Shown here: one piece after another, positions 32,014-40,454 of the stretch | Numbering within the stretch: position 1 is the stretch's first letter | Layout: each line of letters begins with the position of its first letter | Assembly: GCA_023512435.1 (NCBI GenBank) | Contig: JAILZP010000009.1 | Location: forward strand, 1 to 64,000 | DNA: 64,000 nucleotides | DNA from: Peptococcaceae bacterium | Lineage (GTDB): Bacteria > Bacillota > Desulfotomaculia > Desulfotomaculales > Desulfocucumaceae | Direction of reading: 5' to 3' | The notes under the pieces: generated by a model | Told to the model about the DNA's origin: nothing | What the model saw: only the letters and a program-made list of their open reading frames with translations | The model's database searches: none | Made by a program: the position numbers and the translations under genes

Positions 32014-32736
32014 GTGAGAATTGCGGTTATTTCAGATATTCACGGCAATCTGTACGCCCTGGAGGCCGTGTTAAGGGATATTAAAACCAGGGGCGTCAAG
32101 AAAGTGTATTGCGCCGGCGACCTGGTGGGATACGGGCCCCGCCCTAACGAGGTAATAGAATTAATAAAAAGAAACAACATACCCACCGTGATGGGCAATT
32201 ACGACGACGCCACAGGCAACATGAGGATTGTCTGCGGCTGCGAGTACAAGGACGAAAAGGCCCTCCGGCTGGGGGAGAGTTCAATCGCCTGGACGAAGGA
32301 GAAAACCTCCGGTGAGAATAAAGCATGGCTTAGGGAATTGCCCGGCGAGATCAGGCTTTCGGTTTCCGGCATGAAAATACTGCTGGTGCACGGGAGCCCA
32401 AGGGCGTTGAACGAGTATCTGTATGAAAATACGGCGGAAGACTATTTGAAAGAACTGATCGCGGAAAATGACACCGATGTCCTGGTATGCGGGCACACCC
32501 ACCTGCCGTATGTCAAAAAGGTGGCCAACGGTTATGTCGTCAACGCCGGCAGCGCCGGGAAACCCAAACACGGCAATCCAAACGTCACCTATGCGATCAT
32601 TGAAGCCGGCGGGGATGGGGATCTGAAAGCAGAGATCGTAGAAGTGAGGTACAGTTTCGAGGAAACCGCCAGGGAGATCGAGAGTTCCGGCCTGCCCCCC
32701 GAATTCGCCCGGATTATAAGAACCGGATGTGCATAG
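32014..32736 (+). CDS. Calcineurin-like metallophosphoesterase
   Basis: 240 residues with all canonical motifs: DIHGN (residues 8-12), GDLVGYGP, GNYDDA, LVHGSPR and GHTHLP, and VVNAGSAGKP at the end. It is of the YfcE/MJ0936 class of metal-dependent phosphodiesterases. GTG 32014 is used, with GAGGCAGG 12 bases upstream. Substrate not known. Adjacent to the selenium unit, but independent of it by an 83-base gap. Confidence 0.87.
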   Translation: MRIAVISDIHGNLYALEAVLRDIKTRGVKKVYCAGDLVGYGPRPNEVIELIKRNNIPTVMGNYDDATGNMRIVCGCEYKDEKALRLGESSIAWTKEKTSGENKAWLRELPGEIRLSVSGMKILLVHGSPRALNEYLYENTAEDYLKELIAENDTDVLVCGHTHLPYVKKVANGYVVNAGSAGKPKHGNPNVTYAIIEAGGDGDLKAEIVEVRYSFEETAREIESSGLPPEFARIIRTGCA

Positions 32737-32808
32737 TCTATGGCGGGCAGCCGTTGAAAAACCCGGCCAGGGAAGGCTGCATCGTTTCCCGGTTGTTTGC
32801 CTGCGCTT

Positions 32809-33594
32809 CTAAGCCGAAATGATTTGCAAAAACCTCAGAACTTCGTGCGGCCCCGTCAGCCGGTGGGATGCCGCGGTAACCGGTCCGCGTCCGGAGACCA
32901 AAACCCCCAGTCCGTTTTCCCGCACCGCCCTGAAAGCGTCCTCGTCAGTGGTGTCGTCCCCGAAATACAGGGGGCAGCAGCAAGGGTGAAGGTTCATCAG
33001 GCGCCTCACTGTTTCCCCCTTGTTCACCCCCCTGGGGCGGACTTCCAAAACCATCCTGCCGGCCACGAATTCCAAACCGTGTTCCATAGCCAGCGGCCTC
33101 ACGGCCGTTTCAAAACCGTCCAGCGCCTTCAGCGCGGCGGTCCGGCCGGCCATGCGGTAATGCAGGGCCACGGCCGCTCTTTTTTTTTCCACCAGGAACC
33201 CCTCCCGGCCGGAAACGCATTTCCGGGCCTGGGCGGCAACGGCCTCCAGCACCGGTGACAGTTTGTCAATCTCAACGGCCGTGTGTCTCTCTCCGCCGGG
33301 AAAAAGGATTTCGGCGCCGTGGCAGCCGGCGAGGTATATCCCCTTCACGGGAATCAATTTTTTAAGATCATCAGCATCCCGCCCGCTTATTACGGCCAGC
33401 GCCACCCGGCTTGTATTCGCCAGGCGCCTCAGCAAACTCAGAAGGCCGGGGCCGGGCAGCGCATATTCGGGTCTTTCCCTGATCGGCACCAGGGTTCCGT
33501 CATAATCAGTCATAAGAAGTAGTTTCGGGCGGCCTGAAACTTGCGACGCCAAATACTCCGGCGTCCCTGCTCGACAGGCCGGCAGCCGGCTCAT
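32809..33594 (-). CDS. otsB: Trehalose-6-phosphate phosphatase
   Basis: 261 residues of the HAD superfamily: DYDGTLVPI is motif I with the nucleophile Asp, VISGRDADDL is motif II, and YFGDDTTDEDAF is motif IV. It removes phosphate from trehalose-6-phosphate. ATG 33594 follows GGAGGTG by seven bases. It overlaps the end of otsA by 89 bases. Product trehalose is a compatible solute and desiccation protectant. Third gene of a minus-strand operon with a GT4 enzyme. Confidence 0.9.
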   Translation of the reverse strand: MSRLPACRAGTPEYLASQVSGRPKLLLMTDYDGTLVPIRERPEYALPGPGLLSLLRRLANTSRVALAVISGRDADDLKKLIPVKGIYLAGCHGAEILFPGGERHTAVEIDKLSPVLEAVAAQARKCVSGREGFLVEKKRAAVALHYRMAGRTAALKALDGFETAVRPLAMEHGLEFVAGRMVLEVRPRGVNKGETVRRLMNLHPCCCPLYFGDDTTDEDAFRAVRENGLGVLVSGRGPVTAASHRLTGPHEVLRFLQIISA

Positions 33595-35074
33595 GGAACA
33601 ACACCTCCGGTCCGTGATATGTCTCCCTGTCCCGTGCCCAGTCTTCCAGCCATTTTTGCCGCAGCTGCCTCCACCACCAGTATATATCCTGTTCCCTGAC
33701 AATCTTGTTCAGGGCATCCAGCCTCCTTTTCTTCTCCGCCCGGGGCATCTCCAGCCCCTGGACGATCTTGGCCGCAGTTTCCCTGGGGTTGTATGGATTG
33801 GTGACCAAGGCTTCCTTCAACTGGGCGGCCGCCCCGGCGAAGTGACTGATCAACAGCACACCGGCATCGTTTGCTTTGGTCGCGACGTACTCTTTGGCCA
33901 CCAGGTTCAACCCGTCCTTTACCGGGGTAACCAGGGCCATGTCGGCCGCCAGGTAATGGGCCGCCAATTCCGGCTTGCTCAGGGGTTTAAAAATGTATTT
34001 GACCGGCACGTGGTAATTTTCTGTATAAGATCCGTTAATCCGGCCCACGGTTTCTTCAATCTGACGTTTGAGATCCAGGTAGGCGCCGGTGCTGGTCCTG
34101 CTGGGCACCGTGATTTGAATGAAGGTTATTTTATCCCTGTAATCAGGGTAGTTTTCCAGCAGCCAGGCGACCGCGTTCAGCCGCTCAGGAATACCCTTGG
34201 TGTAATCCAGGCGGTCCACTCCCACCAGCAGGTAATCACCCCCGGCGGCTCGCCTGATTTGAGAAGCTTTCCGGACAACTTCATCGGATCTTGCCAGGGC
34301 CTCGAATTCGCGCCAGTTTATGCCGATGGGCGCCGAGACCGCTTTTGTTTTTCGCCCCCCATGGTAAATGGTTCCGGTTAGATAATCCACCTCCGCGCCG
34401 GCAATTTCCCCGGCCGCCTGCAAGAAATTATGCGCGTAGTTGCGGGTGTGGAAGCCGATTAACTCGGCGTCCAGCATGCTGCTGATGTATTCCCTGGCCC
34501 AAGGCATCGCGGCGAATATCTCGGCCGGCGGAAAAGGAATATGCCAGAAGAGTGATATCCTGGCGTTGGTCCTGTACCTGCGGATCCGGGCCGGCAGCAA
34601 AGCCAGGTGGTAATCATGGACCCAGATCAAATCCCTGGGCAGGGTGGTCTTCAGGACGACCTCGGCATATTTTTCGTTTACCTTGCGGTAGGCCTGCCAG
34701 TCCTCCTCATTAAAAACTGATTTTTCAATGAAGCTGTGACACAACGGCCACAGGCAGCCGTTGGCAAATCCGTTGTAATACAGGCCGATTTCCCGGGGAG
34801 TGAGCATCACCTCGTGAAAAACGTATCTGGAACCGGTTTCCGGCATGGGCCAGGTTCCGCCCAGCACTTCGTCTTCCTTGCCGTACCTGCCGCCCCAGGC
34901 AATCCATGCGCCGCCTTCCCGGGTGATGATGGGCTCTATGGCCGAAACCAGCCCGCTGACGGACGGAACCCCCACCAGGCCCCGGGCGGTTTCCCTGAAC
35001 GTGCAGGCCCCGCGATTGGACACCGCTACCAGGCGTTCCCCTGATTTTAAAGCAAGAGGTTTAATTGTACCCAT
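33506..35074 (-). CDS. otsA: Trehalose-6-phosphate synthase (GT20)
   Basis: 522 residues. N-terminal VAVSNRGAC, the WVHDYHLALLPARIR motif, the HIPFPPAEIF acceptor loop, LLVGVDRLDYTKGIPERL and the C-terminal DGLNLVAKEYVA are GT20 hallmarks. It makes trehalose-6-phosphate from UDP-glucose (or GDP/ADP-glucose) and glucose-6-phosphate. ATG 35074 has GGAGGTGGATCC upstream; the longer open frame is not supported. It starts 11 bases after the GT4 stop. The C-terminus overlaps otsB by 89 bases, longer than usual. Confidence 0.93.
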   Translation of the reverse strand: MGTIKPLALKSGERLVAVSNRGACTFRETARGLVGVPSVSGLVSAIEPIITREGGAWIAWGGRYGKEDEVLGGTWPMPETGSRYVFHEVMLTPREIGLYYNGFANGCLWPLCHSFIEKSVFNEEDWQAYRKVNEKYAEVVLKTTLPRDLIWVHDYHLALLPARIRRYRTNARISLFWHIPFPPAEIFAAMPWAREYISSMLDAELIGFHTRNYAHNFLQAAGEIAGAEVDYLTGTIYHGGRKTKAVSAPIGINWREFEALARSDEVVRKASQIRRAAGGDYLLVGVDRLDYTKGIPERLNAVAWLLENYPDYRDKITFIQITVPSRTSTGAYLDLKRQIEETVGRINGSYTENYHVPVKYIFKPLSKPELAAHYLAADMALVTPVKDGLNLVAKEYVATKANDAGVLLISHFAGAAAQLKEALVTNPYNPRETAAKIVQGLEMPRAEKKRRLDALNKIVREQDIYWWWRQLRQKWLEDWARDRETYHGPEVLFHEPAAGLSSRDAGVFGVASFRPPETTSYD

Positions 35075-35085
35075 GGATCCACCTC

Positions 35086-36321
35086 CTACCTGAAAATTAC
35101 CGTCACGTCCCGTTTTCCTCGGCCTGCCGCCCGGCCTGTTTTGAGAACCGCTTTTTTGTATACATCCAAAGTGTTCCTGGTCATGATCTCTTTGGTCCAG
35201 AACTTCTCCACCATGATTCTCCCGCGCCTGCCCATCTGCCGGCACATTTCGGGATTTCTCAGCAGCCGGAGGCAGTTTTCCGCCAGATCGTTTTCACTGG
35301 CCATTTCCACCACGAAACCGTTCACCCCGTGCTTTATTATTTCCGGCATCCCGCCGGCCCGGCTCACCACAATGGGCTTTTCAGAAGCCAGGCTTTCCAG
35401 CATTACCAGGCCGAAGGGTTCCTCAAAGCAGGACGGGTACACGCAGAATTCGGCGGCCTTGTACACCAGGGGCATTTCCTCCCAGGCAAAGAATCTGGTA
35501 AAGACATTTTCTGCAAGACCAAGTTCATCCACCAGGCCCAGTATTTTTTGCACGTGCCTTTGCTGATGCGATCCCCAGTCCACGGTTTTTCCGGTACCCG
35601 CCAGCACAAGCAGGACGTCGGGAAATTCTTTCCTGATCAGGTCGATGGCCTTGACGCTTATATGGCATCCTTTATCCAGGCTCATCCTGGCCGGGTGAAA
35701 AATTACCCGCCGTCCCTCAAACTGCGGATATTTCAGTTTGATTTCTTCGCGGTGGAGGTCCTTCGCCGGGTTAAACCTCTTTAAGTCTATGCCGTGATGC
35801 ACGGTGACAATTTTCTTCTCATCATAGCCCGCCCGGGACAGCTCATGTTTTATGTAATCGCTCACCGCTATAACCATGTCCCAGATGTGGGCCATTCTGT
35901 TCATTTCCTTCCAGGTTTCATCATCATCCGCCCACACGTTGTGGGCCGTCAATACCAGCGGTATTTCCCGGGCCCGCCTGATCCCGGATAAAATGCCGGC
36001 GTGCACCGGGCTGAAGTAGTGCATGTTATGGGCATGGATCACATCGGGCCGCACCTGATCGATAAAACGCTCTATTTCCTCCCTGATCTCCCGGGCCTGA
36101 CCGGCGATCTTTGCCGGCGACAGGCTGTTCAGGTCCATGAGGGGAGTTCTCTTAACGTGCATCCCCTCATACCATTCTTCTTCCTGCGCGCCCTCACACG
36201 AACCGGTCAACAGGCTGACCCGGCAGTTGTTTTTGGCCAGTTCCGGCCCCAACATGGCCAGGTGGCTTTCCACTCCGCCGATAACCGGCGGAAAGGCCCA
36301 GTGCAGAATAGCGACGTTCAT
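35086..36321 (-). CDS. Family 4 glycosyltransferase of the trehalose operon
   Basis: 411 residues. GT-B/GT4 features: AILHWAFPPVIGGVESHL at the N-terminus, HAHNMHYFSP, the HPARMSLDKGCHISVKAI donor-binding segment and EPFGLVMLESLASEKPIV in the EX7E region. It precedes otsA and otsB, so it may be a trehalose synthase of the glycosyltransferring TreT type, or glucosylate another acceptor. ATG 36321 is preferred, with GGGGGATCTGAGG upstream, over ATG 36336. Confidence 0.82.
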   Translation of the reverse strand: MNVAILHWAFPPVIGGVESHLAMLGPELAKNNCRVSLLTGSCEGAQEEEWYEGMHVKRTPLMDLNSLSPAKIAGQAREIREEIERFIDQVRPDVIHAHNMHYFSPVHAGILSGIRRAREIPLVLTAHNVWADDDETWKEMNRMAHIWDMVIAVSDYIKHELSRAGYDEKKIVTVHHGIDLKRFNPAKDLHREEIKLKYPQFEGRRVIFHPARMSLDKGCHISVKAIDLIRKEFPDVLLVLAGTGKTVDWGSHQQRHVQKILGLVDELGLAENVFTRFFAWEEMPLVYKAAEFCVYPSCFEEPFGLVMLESLASEKPIVVSRAGGMPEIIKHGVNGFVVEMASENDLAENCLRLLRNPEMCRQMGRRGRIMVEKFWTKEIMTRNTLDVYKKAVLKTGRAAGRGKRDVTVIFR

Positions 36322-36383
36322 CCTCAGATCCCCCATTACTTGCCATAAATGATAAAATATAACTTATGAAAAGCAAGAGCGAA

Positions 36384-36412
36384 AAAAAAAGAGGCTCCTG
36401 CCTCCCTTTTTT
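36384..36412 (-). terminator. Terminator on the minus strand
   Basis: On the minus strand GAGGC (36404-36400) and GCCTC (36395-36391) around AGGA are followed by nine U. It lies upstream of the GT4 gene, so it ends a different transcript coming from the promoter near 36650. Confidence 0.8.
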
Positions 36413-36627
36413 CGGGGTTTGCGCATTCAGTTTAAAACGATCAACCATACATAATTTCACGAGGAAATTAGACAGGGAGACTTATTTAAACTAAAATGCT
36501 CATATTTTTATTTTTTTCCGGCCGGGCGGGCCGGAGACATATTCTGTTCCGGCGTGGCTGCTTCTCCGTACTTGTCCTCCTTATGCATGGAATACATAGG
36601 CCCGGGTGATTGAGACCTTATTTCCAA
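36384..36627 (-). ncRNA. Candidate orphan small RNA or short-peptide transcript
   Basis: A minus-strand unit with a consensus promoter and a strong terminator but no ordinary gene: transcript of about 240 bases from 36627 to 36384. It contains a 29-codon frame (36597-36508, MYSMHKEDKYGEAATP at the start), without a convincing ribosome site ahead of it, and a CCGGCC/GGCCGG hairpin. No known RNA family was recognised. The rest of the 36430-36902 interval on the plus strand contains an AT-centred inverted repeat near 36700-36735 and no gene. Confidence 0.4.
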
Positions 36628-36633
36628 TTTTTT

Positions 36634-36662
36634 ATTATATAAGATTGCGTTAAAGAAGTCAA
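36634..36662 (-). promoter_or_regulatory. Consensus sigma-A promoter on the minus strand
   Basis: TTGACT (36662-36657) and TATAAT (36639-36634) separated by exactly 17 bases on the minus strand, driving the orphan transcript. Confidence 0.82.
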
Positions 36663-36902
36663 TTTAGTCGGCCGGCAGGGGGGTAATGATTTGTCAGGCG
36701 CCAAGGCGCGAAAAAATTTTTCGTGCCGCTGGGGGATTAACCTGAAATTTTCAATTATTCGCGTATATATTTATTGGCCTCGAATGCCCGCTTTTCCACG
36801 GGGGATTAACGTCCGGGTGAGGCGCGGAGAAAAACCGCGCAAGGGGTCTGGGCCGCCGGTCGAAAACAGGCGGCGATTTGCCGCGGGGAGGGATGCAGTG
36901 AA

Positions 36903-37325
36903 GTGAAAAACCAAAATATTAAGCGGCTTGTCTGGTATTTTGTTTACATGGTCCTTATTATTTTTATTCTGGTGAAGAGTACAGATCTTGAAAGTCAGTT
37001 TAAAACGTTTGTTGCCAGGACTTATTCATACTATCCTTTCCTCTTTTTCCAGCAATATTTCTGTTTTGCAGTGGGTGTTCTCCTGGCCGTGCCCAAATTC
37101 ATCATTACGCTTATGAAAAACGGAAGCTGGTATTTTGATTGGGTAAAGTTTATTGCTGTAGGGGTGCCGACTTTTATTGTTTCCATATTCCCCATATTGC
37201 TTTATTCACCTGTTGGTAATTATATACCTCAAATAGGGCTTGTTATCAGTTATTCAGTGTACCCGCAAATTATATGCGCGGTTATACTTGGATATTCGCT
37301 TTTATCCTCATTTAACAAGCATTGA
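36903..37325 (+). CDS. Small four-helix membrane protein
   Basis: 140 residues, mostly hydrophobic: segments at about 10-27, 48-67, 80-101 and 108-134, with a Tyr/Phe-rich first loop. I do not recognise it. GTG 36903 follows GGGGAGGG by ten bases. An ECF sigma gene begins 176 bases downstream; the protein could be its membrane partner but has no anti-sigma domain. A+T-rich. Confidence 0.6.
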   Translation: MKNQNIKRLVWYFVYMVLIIFILVKSTDLESQFKTFVARTYSYYPFLFFQQYFCFAVGVLLAVPKFIITLMKNGSWYFDWVKFIAVGVPTFIVSIFPILLYSPVGNYIPQIGLVISYSVYPQIICAVILGYSLLSSFNKH

Positions 37326-37501
37326 TGATGAGGCCGGACCGCAAAGAAGAAGTGTTTTTTTATTTGGACCTTCAATAATTCTGCTTTCTGATTCGATCCT
37401 TTTCATCCTTTATTATCTGGGTTACAGGCATAATATCTCACCTGTTGCACCTTCCGGAACAGACGCAAAAGGACCGGACCGGATTCCGTCGAAGAAGTAA
37501 A

Positions 37502-38104
37502 ATGTGCTGGAAGGAGGTGGTAAAGCTGTGCGCCCCGGATGACAAATTACTGGTAAAAAGAAGCAAAGCCGGCGAACTGGATGCTTTTGAAGAACTGGTC
37601 AGGCGGTACGAGAGAAAAATTTACGCGCTGGCCTACCAGTATGTAGGCAATCATGACGATGCCAACGACATTGCCCAGGACGCGTTTATCAACGCATATA
37701 AAACTTTGACCTCATTCAGGGGAGAGTCCAGCTTTTCCACCTGGCTTTACCGGATAACGATAAATGCCTGCCTGGACCAAATCAGAAAACAGAGCAAGCG
37801 CAACAGGCTCATCCTGGACAGTGCGATGATGCCGCACCGGGAAAACCGGCTGCTTCTCACGGAGTTATCCCCGGAGGAGCATGTGGAGCAAGAGGAACTC
37901 AAGGAATTGCTGCAAAGATGTCTTAAGAGCCTTTCCAGCGATCACAGGCTTGTACTGATATTGAGGGAAGTGCATGGCCTGTCTTACAATGAAATTTCAT
38001 ACTGTCTCGGCTGCCCCCTGAATACGGTCAAGGTTAAACTTCACCGGGCAAGGCAGGCACTGAAAAAGAGAATGCTGGAAAAGAGGGAGCTTTTGGCCAG
38101 GTAG
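37502..38104 (+). CDS. ECF sigma factor (SigW-like)
   Basis: 200 residues. Sigma region 2 (FEELVRRYERKIYALAYQYVGNHDDANDIAQDAFINAYKTL) and region 4 (LREVHGLSYNEISYCLGCPLNTVKVKLHRARQAL) are typical of ECF subgroup sigmas. ATG 37502 is the best start, though no good ribosome site precedes it. A strong internal AAGGAGG at about 37511 would fit a start with an unusual codon. No anti-sigma gene follows; the spoIIIA operon comes next. Confidence 0.86.
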   Translation: MCWKEVVKLCAPDDKLLVKRSKAGELDAFEELVRRYERKIYALAYQYVGNHDDANDIAQDAFINAYKTLTSFRGESSFSTWLYRITINACLDQIRKQSKRNRLILDSAMMPHRENRLLLTELSPEEHVEQEELKELLQRCLKSLSSDHRLVLILREVHGLSYNEISYCLGCPLNTVKVKLHRARQALKKRMLEKRELLAR

Positions 38105-38117
38105 CAGGGTCTCAATG

Positions 38118-38150
38118 TCGCCGGAGGTAACAGTCCGGCGATATTTTTTT
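38118..38150 (+). terminator. Terminator after the ECF sigma gene
   Basis: TCGCCGGA (38118-38125) pairs with TCCGGCGA (38134-38141) around eight bases, followed by TATTTTTTT. Confidence 0.9.
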
Positions 38151-38237
38151 GTCGCGGCCAGGCGGAGGCAAGGCGGCGCTGCGGCAATTTCCTTGCCATG
38201 CCTGGCGGACGGCCCTCCGAAAAACCCTTTCCAGTAA

Positions 38238-38271
38238 TGTCATAAATTTCCGGCCCCCCAAATATAGATAG
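38238..38271 (+). promoter_or_regulatory. Candidate sigma-E promoter of spoIIIA
   Basis: GTCATAA then, 14-15 bases later, AAATATAG, roughly the sigma-E pattern (-35 ATA, -10 CATANNNT). spoIIIAA is sigma-E dependent in Bacillus; here the match is loose. Confidence 0.35.
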
Positions 38272-38289
38272 CTTAAGGAGGGGGTGGGC

Positions 38290-39309
38290 ATGTCCGCATT
38301 GGCCGCCGGAAGGAGCGTCAACCAGCCCCGGGAAAGCAATCCCTGGCCGGAAGTGCTGTCGGTGCTTCCGGTGAATATAAGAAAGATTGTGTCCGGGGCC
38401 GGGGCCGAGGTCCTTTCCCGGACCGAAGAAATCCGGATCAGGTCAAAAAGGCCGCTGATGCTGGGCCTGGACAGCAGGGACGTGATGCTTTCCGGGGAGG
38501 GGAGGCCTGTTAATGACCGCGGACAAGCATACCTGGTCGGTGAAGAGGACGTGGACAGGTGCCTGCACCTGGTCAGCGGGTCGTCAGTCTATGCCCTGGA
38601 GGAGGAAATAAGAAACGGTTTTATCACCATAGCCGGCGGCCACCGGGTGGGCATCACCGGGAAGGCCGTGCTGGAGGGCGGAAGGGTCAAAACCCTCAAG
38701 TATATTTCCGGGATCAACATTCGGATTTCCAGGGAAATAATCGGCGCCGCCGCCGGCCTGATGCCAGGGATCATCGACCGGGAAAGGGGAACCATCCACC
38801 ACACCATGATCTTTTCTCCCCCCCGCTGCGGCAAGACCACTGTTTTGCGGGATGCCGTAAGGATGATCAGCGACGGGCTGCCGGAGTTCGGACTGCCCGG
38901 GCAGACGGTGGGTCTGGTGGACGAAAGGTCTGAAATCGCGGGGTGCTACCGGGGCATCCCCCAGCGCAACGTCGGCCTGCGCACCGACGTGCTGGACGGG
39001 TGTCCCAAGGCCGAAGGGATGACCATGCTGTTGAGGTCGATGGGGCCTTCAGTCATAGCCACCGACGAGATAGGGAGGGTGGAGGACGTCAGGGCCCTGG
39101 AGGAGGTCCTCAACGCGGGCGTAAGGGTTATTTTCACAGTGCACGGGTCCTCGCTGGAAGAGTTGGCCTCAAGGCCCGCTCTTAATTATCTTTTCAGGCT
39201 GGGAGTGGTGGATCGCTACGTCCTACTGGGCAGGGAAGGCCGGGCCGGGGTGGTGAAGAGGGTGTTTAAAGCCGGGGACCTGGCCGAAATGGAGGTGGCG
39301 AAATGCTGA
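38290..39309 (+). CDS. spoIIIAA: Stage III sporulation protein AA
   Basis: 339 residues: the cytoplasmic secretion-type ATPase of the SpoIIIA feeding tube. Walker A SPPRCGKTT (Lys near residue 182) and GLVDERSEIAG, which contains the Walker B region, are present. It powers assembly or transport between mother cell and forespore. ATG 38290 follows AAGGAGGGGGTG. First of eight genes with tight spacing or overlaps. Confidence 0.95.
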   Translation: MSALAAGRSVNQPRESNPWPEVLSVLPVNIRKIVSGAGAEVLSRTEEIRIRSKRPLMLGLDSRDVMLSGEGRPVNDRGQAYLVGEEDVDRCLHLVSGSSVYALEEEIRNGFITIAGGHRVGITGKAVLEGGRVKTLKYISGINIRISREIIGAAAGLMPGIIDRERGTIHHTMIFSPPRCGKTTVLRDAVRMISDGLPEFGLPGQTVGLVDERSEIAGCYRGIPQRNVGLRTDVLDGCPKAEGMTMLLRSMGPSVIATDEIGRVEDVRALEEVLNAGVRVIFTVHGSSLEELASRPALNYLFRLGVVDRYVLLGREGRAGVVKRVFKAGDLAEMEVAKC

Positions 39310-39821
39310 AGCTGCTGGGAGCGGTTATCCTGGTGGCGGCCGGTGGCGCCGCCGGGATGCTGGTGGCCCGGGAATACGCCCGAAGGCCTGAAGAGCTGAA
39401 ATCGCTTTTGTCGTCCATTCAAATGCTGGAGACTGAAATAATATATGCGGCCACTCCCCTGGCGGAAGCCCTGGTAAGGGTGGCGGCGGTGTCGGACAGC
39501 CACGTGTCCGGACTTTTTCAAAAGGCCGCCCGGGAACTCAGGGACATGACCGGATGCACGGCGGGCGAAGCCTGGGAAAGGTCGCTGGGGTGGTTTTACA
39601 CGGTTAATTCCCTTACCCGGAGGGAAATGTCCATCCTGTCCAACCTGGGGAGGGCGCTGGGAATTTCCGACCGGGAGGATCAGGCAAAGCACTTAAAGCT
39701 GGCCTGCGAACAGCTTAAAAGGGAGATCGCCCGCGCCGAGGAGGAGGCGGCAAAGAACACCAGGATGTGGAACTACCTGGGCTTCTGCGGGTCAATGGCG
39801 GCGGCGATTATACTTTACTGA
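39303..39821 (+). CDS. spoIIIAB: Stage III sporulation protein AB
   Basis: 172 residues, one N-terminal transmembrane segment and helical hairpins with similarity to type II secretion GspF-like platform proteins. RRPEELKSLLSSIQMLETEIIYAATPLAEAL is the family region. It overlaps spoIIIAA by seven bases. Confidence 0.93.
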   Translation: MLKLLGAVILVAAGGAAGMLVAREYARRPEELKSLLSSIQMLETEIIYAATPLAEALVRVAAVSDSHVSGLFQKAARELRDMTGCTAGEAWERSLGWFYTVNSLTRREMSILSNLGRALGISDREDQAKHLKLACEQLKREIARAEEEAAKNTRMWNYLGFCGSMAAAIILY

Positions 39822-39838
39822 ACAAGGAGGGGGAATCT

Positions 39839-40042
39839 TTGGGATCCGACGTAAACCTCATTTTTAAAATAGCCGGGGTGGGCATACTGGTGGCGGCGGC
39901 GCACTGGATCCTGAAGAGCGCCGGCAAGGAGGATTACGCCTTTATAACCACCGTCGGAGGCGTGGCCGTGGTTCTGGTGTGGGTGATTTACCAGCTGGGC
40001 AGCCTGTTTGAACAGGTTAAATCCGTGTTCAAGCTTTTTTGA
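39839..40042 (+). CDS. spoIIIAC: Stage III sporulation protein AC
   Basis: 67 residues, two membrane helices, matching the very short SpoIIIAC family: starts SDVNLIFKIAGVGI and ends FEQVKSVFKLF. Start at TTG 39839 with AAGGAGGGGG six bases upstream; the longer open frame is not supported. It sits in the channel basal part together with SpoIIIAD. Confidence 0.93.
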   Translation: MGSDVNLIFKIAGVGILVAAAHWILKSAGKEDYAFITTVGGVAVVLVWVIYQLGSLFEQVKSVFKLF

Positions 40043-40058
40043 CGGAAGGGGTAGGGCC

Positions 40059-40445
40059 GTGGAGATCATGCAGGTGGTGGGGCTTGGCCTGGTGGCGGCT
40101 GTGCTGGCGGTGGTGCTGAGGCACAACCGGCCTGAGATGGCCATGTTCCTGAGCATAGCCGTGGGCATCATCATCTTTGCCGCCCTGATCGGAAAGATAG
40201 GGTCGGTCCTGGATGTGTTGAGGGAACTCTCCTCCAGGGCAAATTTAAGCATGATCTACCTGGGCACCATCCTCAAAATTGTGGGCATCGCCTACATCGC
40301 CGATTTCGGCGCCCAGATCTGCAGGGACGCCGGGGAAGGGGCGGTGGCCTCAAAAATAGAGTTCGCGGCCAAGATCCTGGTCCTGGTGCTGGCCGTTCCC
40401 ATCGTGCTGGCCGTTCTAAACTCCCTGATCAGGGTGGTGCCGTGA
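40059..40445 (+). CDS. spoIIIAD: Stage III sporulation protein AD
   Basis: 128 residues and about four hydrophobic segments: IMQVVGLGLVAAVLAVVL, IAVGIIIFAALIGKIG, MIYLGTILKIVGIAYIADFG and ILVLVLAVPIVLAVL. GTG 40059 is favoured by GAAGGGG seven bases before; ATG 40068 is an alternative. A predicted channel component. Confidence 0.93.
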   Translation: MEIMQVVGLGLVAAVLAVVLRHNRPEMAMFLSIAVGIIIFAALIGKIGSVLDVLRELSSRANLSMIYLGTILKIVGIAYIADFGAQICRDAGEGAVASKIEFAAKILVLVLAVPIVLAVLNSLIRVVP

Positions 40446-40454
40446 GGTGATGCG

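Noticed and set aside
36508-36597. Annotating the 29-codon frame as a gene
   Set aside because: No ribosome site; kept only as part of the candidate small RNA.
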